Assembly (NCBI RefSeq): GCF_014621695.1
Contig: NZ_CP061281.1
Location: 1,674,001-1,738,000, forward strand
From: Streptomyces xanthii
GTDB taxonomy: Bacteria; Actinomycetota; Actinomycetes; Streptomycetales; Streptomycetaceae
Direction of reading: 5' to 3'
Length of the DNA stretch: 64,000 nucleotides
The notes under the pieces are model-generated. The model was not told the DNA's origin, ran no database searches, and worked only from the letters and a program-made list of their open reading frames with translations. Shown one piece after another: positions 33,365 to 41,918 of this stretch. The translations under genes were made by a program, and so were the position numbers. Within the stretch, counting starts at the first letter, position 1. Each line of letters begins with the position of its first letter.

Positions 33365-34618
33365 GTGAGTCACCTGACGGAGCAGCGGTACCCCAACTCG
33401 GCCGAACTGGCCCGGTCGGCAAGGGAGCTGACGGCTCACCGGCCCGACCTCTGCCGCCTGCGGCGGATCGGCACGTCCCGGGCGGGCCGCCCGCTGCACC
33501 TGCTGTCCGTCGGGCACGATCCGCGCACCGTGCTGATCGTCGCGGGCGCGCACGCGAACGAGCCGACGGGCGGCGCCACGGCGCTGCACCTCGCCCGGCG
33601 CGCCCTGGTGGACAGATCGTTGCGCGAGGACCGGTCCTGGCACTTCCTCCTGTGCGCGGACCCGGACGGTGCGGCCCTGCACCGCACTCCGGCTCCGCGC
33701 ACACTGCTCGAGTACCACCGGCACTTCTTCCGGCCCGCGGGCGAGGAGCAGCCGGAGTGGTCCCCCTCGGTGCTGCCGCCGGACCGGCTGCCGCCCGAGA
33801 CGCGGGCACTGACCGGGATCATCGACGAGCTGCGCCCCTACCTCCAGGTGTCGCTGCACGGCACCGAACTCGGCGGCAGCTGGGTGCAGTTGACCCGGGA
33901 CATCCCCGGTCTCGCCGAGCCGTTCGCGAAGTCGGCGGCGGAGCTGCACATACCGGTGGAGACGGGCGCGTCCGACGCGGCGGGCTGGCCGGCCTCGGGT
34001 CCCGGTGTGCACGTGATGCCGGCGCCGGACGCGCGGGCCGCGTTCCCGAGCCTGCCGGACGACGCCCGGCACTCCACCTGGCACCACGCCCACCGCTACG
34101 GCGGCTCGACGGCGATCGTCGAGGTGCCGATGTGGGCCAGCGACCTGGTCGACGACCCGGCCCCGCACCCGGCGCCGGAGCACGCGATGCGCCGCCTGTC
34201 GCAGCGGCTGAGCCAGGACACCCGGCGGGTGGAGGCGGTGCTCGCGCAGGCGCTGCCGCGGCTGCCCGACACCGGGAGCCCGCTGCTGCGGGCTGCGCGC
34301 TGGGCGCTGGCCCTGGTGCCGGGCCTCGCGCGGGACTGGGCGCAGCCCCCGCCGCCGGACGCGACGATGGCGTACGTCGGGAGCATCGACGCGTTCGCGC
34401 GGCGGCTTCCGCTGCGGGCCGCCGCGATGCTGCTGCGGGTCCTCGAGGAGGCGGATGACGAGGCGGCGCCCCGGCTCGACGCCCTCGTCACGGACTGGTG
34501 CGAGGGGTACGCCGAGCGGTTCGGGGCGCGCTGGGTGCCGCTGGCCCACCAGGTGGAGCACCAGGCGCGGACGACGATCGCGGCGGTGCGGCACGCGCGC
34601 GCCGAGGGCGACGTCTGA
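33365..34618 (+). CDS. M14 family zinc carboxypeptidase
   Basis: A 417-aa M14-like peptidase. Zinc ligands H63-x2-E66 (GAHANEP) and the third His in VSLHGTEL are present, and the general-base Glu is in TAIVEVPMW. No signal peptide is visible, so it appears cytoplasmic, as for succinylglutamate desuccinylase-like or intracellular M14 members. The substrate is unknown. I chose GTG 33365 (SHLTEQRYP start); a TTG at 33305 overlaps the TTGACA promoter-like element and would add 20 residues. It lies between treY and treZ with no obvious functional link. Confidence 0.82.
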   Translation: MSHLTEQRYPNSAELARSARELTAHRPDLCRLRRIGTSRAGRPLHLLSVGHDPRTVLIVAGAHANEPTGGATALHLARRALVDRSLREDRSWHFLLCADPDGAALHRTPAPRTLLEYHRHFFRPAGEEQPEWSPSVLPPDRLPPETRALTGIIDELRPYLQVSLHGTELGGSWVQLTRDIPGLAEPFAKSAAELHIPVETGASDAAGWPASGPGVHVMPAPDARAAFPSLPDDARHSTWHHAHRYGGSTAIVEVPMWASDLVDDPAPHPAPEHAMRRLSQRLSQDTRRVEAVLAQALPRLPDTGSPLLRAARWALALVPGLARDWAQPPPPDATMAYVGSIDAFARRLPLRAAAMLLRVLEEADDEAAPRLDALVTDWCEGYAERFGARWVPLAHQVEHQARTTIAAVRHARAEGDV

Positions 34619-34640
34619 GCCGCCCCCGGCCGGCCGTGCG

Positions 34641-35081
34641 TCAGTCGGCGAGGCGGAAGAGGGAACCGGTGGAGGCGTACAGGACGCAGTCGCTGGCGAA
34701 GTTGCGGGCGTAGGCGACGCGCCGGCCGTTCCACATGCCGTGCGCGTACGCGGTGAGCGGCTTGTAGACCATCGGGCACATGGCGTCCTCGTCGGCGCGC
34801 AGCCGGTCCACGTCACCGGCGGCCTCGGCGAGTTCGGCGCAGGCCCGCTCGGTGTGCGGGTGGTCGCCGCGTTCGGCGGTGCAGTCGAGCAGGGCGCTGC
34901 TGGTGGCGCCGGTCGGGCCGTCGCCCTGCATGACGGTGACCCGCACCCAGTTCCCGGTGTCGGTGGGCGGGGCGTCCGGCGGCGCCGCCTGCGCGCCGGC
35001 GGCGGTCGTGCCGAGCAGGGCGGCCGCGGCCGCCGCGGCCGCCAGGGCGCGGCGCGCCGTCGTGAGCGTGGCCTTGACCAT
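34641..35081 (-). CDS. Subtilisin inhibitor-like (SSI) protease inhibitor
   Basis: A 146-aa secreted inhibitor: an Ala-rich signal peptide (about residues 1-32) then the SSI fold. Four cysteines at 67, 81, 102 and 132 form the two expected disulfides. The reactive-site loop is CPMVYKP, with P1 Met104 and P1' Val105, suited to subtilisin-like enzymes. The conserved end reads NGRRVAYARNFASDC. It is exported and would control extracellular proteases, possibly the subtilase at 16019-17227. ATG 35081 follows GGTGA by 6 nt. Confidence 0.93.
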   Translation of the reverse strand: MVKATLTTARRALAAAAAAAALLGTTAAGAQAAPPDAPPTDTGNWVRVTVMQGDGPTGATSSALLDCTAERGDHPHTERACAELAEAAGDVDRLRADEDAMCPMVYKPLTAYAHGMWNGRRVAYARNFASDCVLYASTGSLFRLAD

Positions 35082-35209
35082 GGGGTGTCACCGTTCCTCG
35101 CGTTCGGGAGTACGCGCGGGCGGGGGCCCGCGGTGCATCCCTGACCGCGCGGGCGGGCGCGCCCCACCGGACACGCGGCCGTGTCCCCCGAACGGGACGG
35201 CGTGGCGCA

Positions 35210-35761
35210 TCAGTCGGCGGACAGCCGGAACGACATGTGGCCGAACGCGACCTGGTCCCCGTCCCGGACGACGGCGGCGCCGACGACCCGCCGGCCGTTG
35301 ACCGACGTGCCGTTCGTGGAGCCGAGGTCGCGCAGCACCCACAGGCCGCCCTGCGAGGTCAGCTCGGCGTGCACCCGGGAGACCGACTCGTGGCTGAGCC
35401 GCAGCCGGTTGGCCGGGTCGCGGCCGATGCGCAGCGGGTACGGGTCGCCCTGCCGCGGCAGCATCAGCTTCGGCAGCCGCTCCACGGTCCAGGCCCGGCG
35501 CATCCGCACCGTGAACCCGGAGACCGCGCCGACGGCCCCGACCACGGCCCGGGTCCAGCGGCCCTCGGTGCGCAGGTCGGCGGTGAGCGCGTCCAGTTCG
35601 TCGGGGCGGCGGGCGGCCAGGGCCAGCTCCATCCGGCGCACGAAGGTGTCGTGGGAGAGCCTCCCGAGCGCGACACCGTCCTTGAGCACCTTCAGCGCAC
35701 GGTCCCGCTCGGCGTCGGAGAGCCGCGCCGGGTGCGTGTGGTGTTCGAACGATGACGTCAC
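35210..35761 (-). CDS. DUF1707 plus FHA domain protein
   Basis: A 183-aa protein with an N-terminal DUF1707 segment (about residues 10-65, RLSDAERDRALKVLKDGVALGRLSHDTF) and a C-terminal FHA domain (about 95-180: IGRDPANRLRL, SHESVSRVHAEL, DLGSTNGTSVNG). The FHA domain binds phosphothreonine, so a Ser/Thr kinase partner is expected, but none is in this window. Start GTG 35761 has GACAAT 6 nt upstream, indicating a leaderless mRNA. It is divergent from treZ. Confidence 0.88.
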   Translation of the reverse strand: MTSSFEHHTHPARLSDAERDRALKVLKDGVALGRLSHDTFVRRMELALAARRPDELDALTADLRTEGRWTRAVVGAVGAVSGFTVRMRRAWTVERLPKLMLPRQGDPYPLRIGRDPANRLRLSHESVSRVHAELTSQGGLWVLRDLGSTNGTSVNGRRVVGAAVVRDGDQVAFGHMSFRLSAD

Positions 35762-35767
35762 ACCGCG

Positions 35768-35773
35768 ATTGTC
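35768..35773 (-). promoter_or_regulatory. -10-like GACAAT (leaderless)
   Basis: GACAAT 6 nt before GTG 35761 on the minus strand. The same hexamer occurs at 47857-47862, 7 nt before GTG 47849. Confidence 0.4.
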
Positions 35774-35925
35774 GGGCAGCGGAGGCCGGAGTGTCCAGAA
35801 AACGAGACGGGCCGTGTCCGGACCCGGACGATTCCGCGCCGGGCCCGGGCGAATCCACCCCGTGAGGATCATTCCTGGCGCACGATGGACACCTCGTCAC
35901 CGTCTGATCGCGAGGAGAACGCTCC

Positions 35926-37671
35926 GTGCAGTTCGAGGTGTGGGCACCACAGGCCGAGCGGGTCACGCTGCACTGCGAGGGCGCCACGCGCGCGTTGACG
36001 CGGGCGGCCGGCAGAGACGGCTGGTGGGCGGGCGAGGCTCAGGCGGCGGACGGCGCGCGGTACGGGTTCGCGCTCGACGACGGCCCGGTGCTGCCCGACC
36101 CGCGCTCGCGCCGCCAGCCGGACGGCCCGGACGGGCTGAGCGCGGTGGTCGACCACGACCTCTACGCGTGGCGCACGGACGGGGCCGGTCAGGGGCTGCC
36201 CGGTGCCGTCCTGTACGAGCTGCACATCGGCACGTACACGCGGGAGGGCACGCTCGACGCGGCCGCCGCGCACCTGGGCGAGCTGGCCGAACTGGGCGTG
36301 ACGCACATCGAGCTGATGCCGCTGTGCCCGATGCCGGGGCGGCACGGCTGGGGGTACGACGGGGTCGCCCCGTGGGCGGTGCACGAGCCGTACGGCGGGC
36401 CCGAGGCGCTGAAGCGCTTTGTCGACTCGGCGCACGAGCTCGGACTCGGCGTCGTCCTCGACGTGGTGCACAACCACCTGGGCCCGTCGGGGAACCATCT
36501 GGGGGCGTTCGGCCCGTACTTCACGGACACCGCGCGGACTCCGTGGGGCGACGCGGTGAACCTGGACGCGCCCGGCTCCGACGAGGTGCGGGACTACTTC
36601 GTCGGCAGCGCGCTGGCCTGGCTGCGCGACTACCGGCTCGACGGACTGCGCCTCGACGCGGTGCACGAGCTGCGCGACCGGCGGGCGCTCTCGTTCCTGG
36701 AGGAGCTGTCGGCGGCCGTGGACGCGCTCGCCGAGGAGCTCGGCCGGCCGCTGTTCCTGATCGGCGAGTCCGACCTGGCCGACCCGCGGCTCGTCACCCC
36801 GTGCGAGGAGGGCGGGCTCGGACTGCACGGGCAGTGGAACGACGACGTCCACCACGCCGTGCACGCCGCCGTCACGGGCGAACGACAGGGCTACTACGAG
36901 GACTTCGCGCGGGCTCCGATGGCGGCCCTGGCGAAGACGCTGACGCACGGCTTCTTCCACGACGGCACGTACTCGGCGTTCCGCGGGCGGCACCACGGGC
37001 GCCCGGTCGACCGGGCCCGGATGCCCGCGCACCGGCTCGTCGCCGCGACCCAGACCCACGACCAGATCGGCAACCGGGCGCGGGGCGAGCGGCTCTCCGC
37101 GCTCGCCGGGCCCGGGCTGCTGGCGTGCGCGGCGGCGCTCGTGCTCACGGGCCCCGCCACGCCGATGCTGTTCATGGGCGAGGAGTGGGCGGCGAGCACG
37201 CCCTGGCAGTACTTCACGGACCACACGGACCCGGCGCTCGCGGACGCGGTGCGCAAGGGGCGGCGGCGGGAGTTCGCGGCGCACGGCTGGGCGGAGGCGG
37301 ACGTTCCCGATCCGCAGGATCCGGCGACGCGGGAGCGGTCGTGTCTGGACCGGTCCGAGCGGCCGGCCGGCGAGCACGCGCGCATGCTCGCCTGGTACCG
37401 GGAGCTCATCGCGCTGCGGCGGGAGCGGGCGGATCTGCGGGACCCGGATCTCGCGGCGGTGCGGGTCGCCTTCGACGAGGGGGGCCGGTGGATCGCCTAC
37501 CGGCGGGGGGACGTGCGGGTGGCGGTGAACCTGTCCGAGGTGCCGGTGTCGATCCCGCTCGGTCGTCCCGTTGCGCGCGTGCTGGCCGCGTGGGAGCGGG
37601 TGGAGGGTGCCGGCGCGGAGGGAGTCCTGACGGTGCCGCCTCATTCGTGCGTGATCGCCGAGGCGCCGTAG
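35926..37671 (+). CDS. treZ: Malto-oligosyltrehalose trehalohydrolase
   Basis: A 581-aa enzyme that releases trehalose from the product of TreY. An N-terminal carbohydrate-binding-like domain (FEVWAPQAERVTLHCEG) is followed by a GH13 barrel: VVLDVVHNHLGPSGNHL, the nucleophile in GLRLDAVHELRD, the acid in LIGESDLADPR and TQTHDQIGNRARGER near the end. GTG 35926 follows GAGGAG. With treY it makes an osmoprotectant/storage sugar from glycogen-type glucan; treX (debranching) is not in the window. Confidence 0.95.
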   Translation: MQFEVWAPQAERVTLHCEGATRALTRAAGRDGWWAGEAQAADGARYGFALDDGPVLPDPRSRRQPDGPDGLSAVVDHDLYAWRTDGAGQGLPGAVLYELHIGTYTREGTLDAAAAHLGELAELGVTHIELMPLCPMPGRHGWGYDGVAPWAVHEPYGGPEALKRFVDSAHELGLGVVLDVVHNHLGPSGNHLGAFGPYFTDTARTPWGDAVNLDAPGSDEVRDYFVGSALAWLRDYRLDGLRLDAVHELRDRRALSFLEELSAAVDALAEELGRPLFLIGESDLADPRLVTPCEEGGLGLHGQWNDDVHHAVHAAVTGERQGYYEDFARAPMAALAKTLTHGFFHDGTYSAFRGRHHGRPVDRARMPAHRLVAATQTHDQIGNRARGERLSALAGPGLLACAAALVLTGPATPMLFMGEEWAASTPWQYFTDHTDPALADAVRKGRRREFAAHGWAEADVPDPQDPATRERSCLDRSERPAGEHARMLAWYRELIALRRERADLRDPDLAAVRVAFDEGGRWIAYRRGDVRVAVNLSEVPVSIPLGRPVARVLAAWERVEGAGAEGVLTVPPHSCVIAEAP

Positions 37672-37680
37672 CTCCGCCCG

Positions 37681-37759
37681 TTCGTCGCCGGGTGCTGCCC
37701 GGTGGGGCTTCTCGCGCCGCGCGGCGGAGCCGCAGATGGACACAGCCCCGCGCCCCTGA
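37681..37759 (+). repeat. Dispersed repeat, copy A
   Basis: About 79 bp running from TTCGTCGCCGGG to CCGCGCCCCTGA with a central GCGGCGGAGCCGC. It is in the same orientation as copy D at 63856-63935. Confidence 0.75.
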
Positions 37760-37820
37760 AGGCGAGCGGTTTCGCCGCTCAGCCTTCATCGGGGAAATGC
37801 GACCCGGAGGGTCTGCATTT

Positions 37821-37890
37821 CAGGGGCGCCTGGCTGTATCGATCAGCGGCTCCGCCGCGGTGCGCGGCCCAGCAGGCCCCTGGGGCGCAC
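37821..37890 (-). repeat. Dispersed repeat, copy B (inverted, diverged)
   Basis: Reverse orientation relative to copy A: it begins CAGGGGCGC, then GGCTGT, and keeps GCGGCTCCGCCGCG. It is the most diverged of the four copies. Confidence 0.6.
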
Positions 37891-37902
37891 GAAGTGTGCC
37901 TT

Positions 37903-37975
37903 CAGGGGCGCGGGGCCGTGTCCCTGAGCGGCTCCGCCGCGCGGCGCGACCAGCCCCCACCGGCCGGTGGTCGAG
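37903..37975 (-). repeat. Dispersed repeat, copy C (inverted)
   Basis: Begins CAGGGGCGCGGGGC and keeps GCGGCTCCGCCGCGCGGCGC. It is in the same orientation as copy B and inverted relative to A, so A and C can pair into a large hairpin. Confidence 0.7.
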
Positions 37976-38017
37976 GTCCGGCCGAGGGGCCACGGCGAGT
38001 GGGCGGGAAACCCCGGG

Positions 38018-38914
38018 TCACTCCGAGACCAGCTCCAGGAGGATGGGCTCCCAGGCCCGTTCGACCCCGCGGCCCCAACGCCCCGTCTCCACCCCCGCGT
38101 CCAGCCCCACCAGCGCGTCACAGCGCCCGAGCCACAGTCCCCGCAGGCAGATCCGCGCCCCGCACCCGGCGAGGGTCGCCGCCCTCACCGCGGCCCGCGC
38201 TCCCACGGAGACGACCAGCCCGGCGATGTCCTCGGCCACGTCGCCGATCACCGCGTCACCCCACCCGAGGACCCCGCGCACGTGCCCGTCCGCGGACACC
38301 CGCAAGCGCTCCTCCGTGAGCCCGTGGTGGATGAGCGCCGCGCCGGACTGCGGGCCGAGCTGGGCCACGGCCCGCGCCGTGAACTGCCGCAGCCGCGCCG
38401 CGTCGAACTCCCCCTGTTCGTCGAGCCGTTGGGCCGCCGCCCCGGCCTCCCGGCGCACGTTCTCCAGGGACCGCGGCGCGACCGTGGGCACGCCCAGCGG
38501 CACGGCCCGTTCGACGGGGACCGCGCGCAGCCCCGTGAGCAGTCCGGCGAGGTCCTCCTCGCCGAGCGCGGTGACGTCCTGGATCCGGGCCGGCTCGCCC
38601 GGGACCCGCGTCTCGACGACGCAGACGAGCCCGGGCGCCCACTCCCCCGCCGCGACACCGGCCGGCAGCGCGAGCGGCAGGTGCGGGCGGACGAGGTCGC
38701 GCAGCCGCACCTCGCGCCGCAACCACTGTCCGGCCCGCGCGTCGAGGGCGAACCGCAGCACGTGCCGGTCCCCGGCCCACCAGGAGATCACCCCCGCGCC
38801 ACCGGCGCCGGGCGCTTCGACAGGGCGTACCTCGGCGGTGGCGCCACGGTCCGGGAGCAGGCTCTTGAGGACGCGGCGCACCGTCTCGTCGGTGGGGTGC
38901 GGGGTCGGCGGCAC
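38018..38914 (-). CDS. Degenerate APH-like (pseudo)kinase
   Basis: A 298-aa protein with the C-terminal pattern of aminoglycoside phosphotransferases but altered catalytic residues. The HGD motif reads HHG (196-198), the downstream Asn is Arg203, and the DWGD metal-binding motif reads GWGD (217-220). The structural GDVAEDIAGLV is retained. It may be catalytically dead and act as a binding or regulatory protein. GTG 38914 lies only 6 nt after the M24 peptidase stop, so the two are probably cotranscribed. Confidence 0.7.
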   Translation of the reverse strand: MPPTPHPTDETVRRVLKSLLPDRGATAEVRPVEAPGAGGAGVISWWAGDRHVLRFALDARAGQWLRREVRLRDLVRPHLPLALPAGVAAGEWAPGLVCVVETRVPGEPARIQDVTALGEEDLAGLLTGLRAVPVERAVPLGVPTVAPRSLENVRREAGAAAQRLDEQGEFDAARLRQFTARAVAQLGPQSGAALIHHGLTEERLRVSADGHVRGVLGWGDAVIGDVAEDIAGLVVSVGARAAVRAATLAGCGARICLRGLWLGRCDALVGLDAGVETGRWGRGVERAWEPILLELVSE

Positions 38915-38920
38915 GGCGGA

Positions 38921-40048
<1,128 letters not shown>

Positions 40049-40188
40049 GTCCGGTGCCTCCATACGGTGAGCGGTGTCCATCGCGAGATCGTCGCGGAGC
40101 GGAACGATACGTCCACGGGCAGCATCCTGCCCGCCCTCGCAGGACCGCGCGAGCCGGTTCCCGCGCACACGGCCCCACCTCCACCCTC

Positions 40189-40219
40189 GTTAACGCTTGG
40201 CCATTGCCCAACCATTAAC
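40189..40219. promoter_or_regulatory. 31-bp inverted repeat in an AT-rich promoter region
   Basis: Arms GTTAACGCTTGG (40189-40200) and CCAACCATTAAC (40208-40219) pair at 10 of 12 positions around a 7-nt spacer. It sits between the divergent M24 peptidase and metallophosphoesterase genes in the most AT-rich stretch of the region. Likely an operator; the regulator is not encoded nearby. Confidence 0.45.
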
Positions 40220-40315
40220 ACTAATGCTTGAATCAGCTCGACCCATTAGAACCATGCCGGAACGGGACGCGTCGGCGCGTGCCGGACCCTGTCAGCCCGT
40301 GGAGGACCTCCCGCC

Positions 40316-41071
40316 ATGCTCGTACTCGCCCAGATCAGCGATCTGCACCTCGACGGCACGCCGCGCGCGAGCGAACGGGCCCGCCGGGTGACGGAGCGTC
40401 TGCGGGCCCTGCCGGGACCGGTCGACGCCCTCCTGGTCACCGGCGACATCGCCGACCACGGCGCCGAGTCCGAGTACGAGGAGGCGGCCGCGCTGCTCGG
40501 GCTGCGCGGCGGACCGGCGCTGCCCTTCCCCGTCCTGACCTGCCCCGGCAACCACGACGTGCGCTCCGCCTACCGCAAGGCCCTGCTGGGCGAGCCCCCG
40601 GCGGACGGCCCCGTGAACCGGGCGCACCGGATCGGCGGTGCCGCGCTCCTGATGTGCGACTCCAGCGTGCCGGGCGCCGACGAGGGCGACCTCGACGAGA
40701 CGACGTACGCATGGATCGAGGCGGAGCTGGACGCCCTGGACGGGGGCACCCCGGTGCTGCTCGCCTTCCACCACCCGCCGGTCGCCCTGCACCACCCGCT
40801 CCCGGACCGCTACCCGCTGGGCCGCCCGGGCCGGCTCGCCCGGCTCCTGGAGCGGCGCCCGGAGATCGTCGCGCTGATCACCGGCCACGCCCACAGCCCG
40901 GCGGCGACCTCCTTCGCGGGCCGGCCGCTGCTCGTGGGCCCCGGAGTCACCTGGACCCTGCGCCTGCCCTGGGAGGGCGAGCAGATCGCGGACCGGGACG
41001 CCCTGGTGGGCCTCGCCTTCCACGTCCTGGACGACACGCACCGCCTGACGACCCATTTCCGCACCGTCTGA
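40316..41071 (+). CDS. Calcineurin-like metallophosphoesterase (CpdA/Icc type)
   Basis: A 251-aa cytoplasmic phosphoesterase. The dinuclear-metal motifs are all present: SDLHL, VTGDIADHG, CPGNHDV, FHHPP and TGHAHSP. The set matches class III cyclic-nucleotide phosphodiesterases (CpdA), although such proteins can act on other phosphodiesters. The start is ATG 40316, preceded by GGAGG about 10 nt upstream. It is divergent from the M24 peptidase gene across the inverted repeat at 40189-40219. Confidence 0.9.
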   Translation: MLVLAQISDLHLDGTPRASERARRVTERLRALPGPVDALLVTGDIADHGAESEYEEAAALLGLRGGPALPFPVLTCPGNHDVRSAYRKALLGEPPADGPVNRAHRIGGAALLMCDSSVPGADEGDLDETTYAWIEAELDALDGGTPVLLAFHHPPVALHHPLPDRYPLGRPGRLARLLERRPEIVALITGHAHSPAATSFAGRPLLVGPGVTWTLRLPWEGEQIADRDALVGLAFHVLDDTHRLTTHFRTV

Positions 41072-41096
41072 ACCCGGCGCCCCCTGCCGGGAGGCC

Positions 41097-41789
41097 TCAG
41101 GTGACGACGCCCGGCACGACCGTCAGGTCCTGCCGCCCGCCGTCGCCGTGACGGACCTTCACCCGCAGTTCGCGGCCCGGCCGGGCCTCCGCGACGCGGG
41201 CGGCGAGGTCGCTCGCCGAGCCGATCTCGTCCGCCCCCAGCCGCAGCAGCACGTCCCCGCGCACGAGCCCGGCCGTGTAGCCGGGCCCCGGCACGTGCAC
41301 CGCCACGACCAGCGCCCCGGGCCCGCCGGGTGCGTCGACCACCTCCAGGCCGAGGCCGGCGCGCGCCGGCGCCCGGTCCGGGCCCGGCGCCGCCGACCGC
41401 GCGGGCGACGCGGCGGCTCCGGCCGAACCGGCCGGTCCGGACTGCCGCGCGGACGCCGGTCCCGACGCCCCCGGGGCCCCAGGCGTCCCGGCCGTCCCGC
41501 CCGTGCCCGGGGGCGCCGCCTGCTGTGCCTCCCGCATCTCGGCCATCCTGCTCAGCGCGATGACACCGGTCCCGACGGTGCCGAGGCCGATCCCGGCGAG
41601 CACCAGGACCACGGCGCAGCACAGCCCCGTCAGCCAGGTGACGAGCCGCCGGCCGCGCCGCCGCGCCGCGTGCGGCCGCCGCCTGGGCCGCGGCTCCCGA
41701 TCCGTACCACTGGTGTCTTCGCGGCCACCGGAGCCTCCCGCCGGACCGGACCCCGGCAGGGACTTGGGACGCAACGCGGTCTGTTCCAT
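41097..41789 (-). CDS. Membrane-anchored PDZ domain protein
   Basis: A 230-aa protein: a basic cytoplasmic N-terminus (RPRRRPHAARRRGRR), one transmembrane helix (about residues 47-70, LVTWLTGLCCAVVLVLAG), an Ala/Gly/Pro/Ser-rich linker (about 85-145) and a C-terminal PDZ domain (GYTAGLVRGDVLLRLGADEI). It resembles the PDZ part of DegP/HtrA proteins, but no protease domain is present. It may bind C-termini of exported or membrane proteins. ATG 41789 follows GGAGG by 10 nt. Confidence 0.85.
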   Translation of the reverse strand: MEQTALRPKSLPGSGPAGGSGGREDTSGTDREPRPRRRPHAARRRGRRLVTWLTGLCCAVVLVLAGIGLGTVGTGVIALSRMAEMREAQQAAPPGTGGTAGTPGAPGASGPASARQSGPAGSAGAAASPARSAAPGPDRAPARAGLGLEVVDAPGGPGALVVAVHVPGPGYTAGLVRGDVLLRLGADEIGSASDLAARVAEARPGRELRVKVRHGDGGRQDLTVVPGVVT

Positions 41790-41877
41790 AGCTCGCTCGC
41801 CTCCGTAGCTCGCCCGTCCCCCGGCCGGAGCTCTACCCTCCGGGCGGGCGCGCCACGTTCCTCGAACGAGTGAGCAT

Positions 41878-41905
41878 GCCGGGCCGTGATCGAGCACGGC
41901 CCGGC
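41878..41905 (-). terminator. Perfect 11-bp hairpin after the multicopper oxidase
   Basis: Arms GCCGGGCCGTG (41878-41888) and CACGGCCCGGC (41895-41905), loop ATCGAG; the flanking T-A pair can extend it to 12. It starts 13 nt past the oxidase stop on the minus strand. Confidence 0.75.
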
Positions 41906-41918
41906 ACGACCGCCCCGG

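Larger units (their letters stand above)
37672..38017. other. 346-bp gap filled with three copies of a dispersed repeat
   Basis: No gene is supported. The interval contains repeat copies A, B and C (separate entries) and a small hairpin GAGCGG-TTTCG-CCGCTC near 37764-37781. It separates convergent genes treZ and the APH-like gene, so the hairpins probably serve as terminators. Confidence 0.6.
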
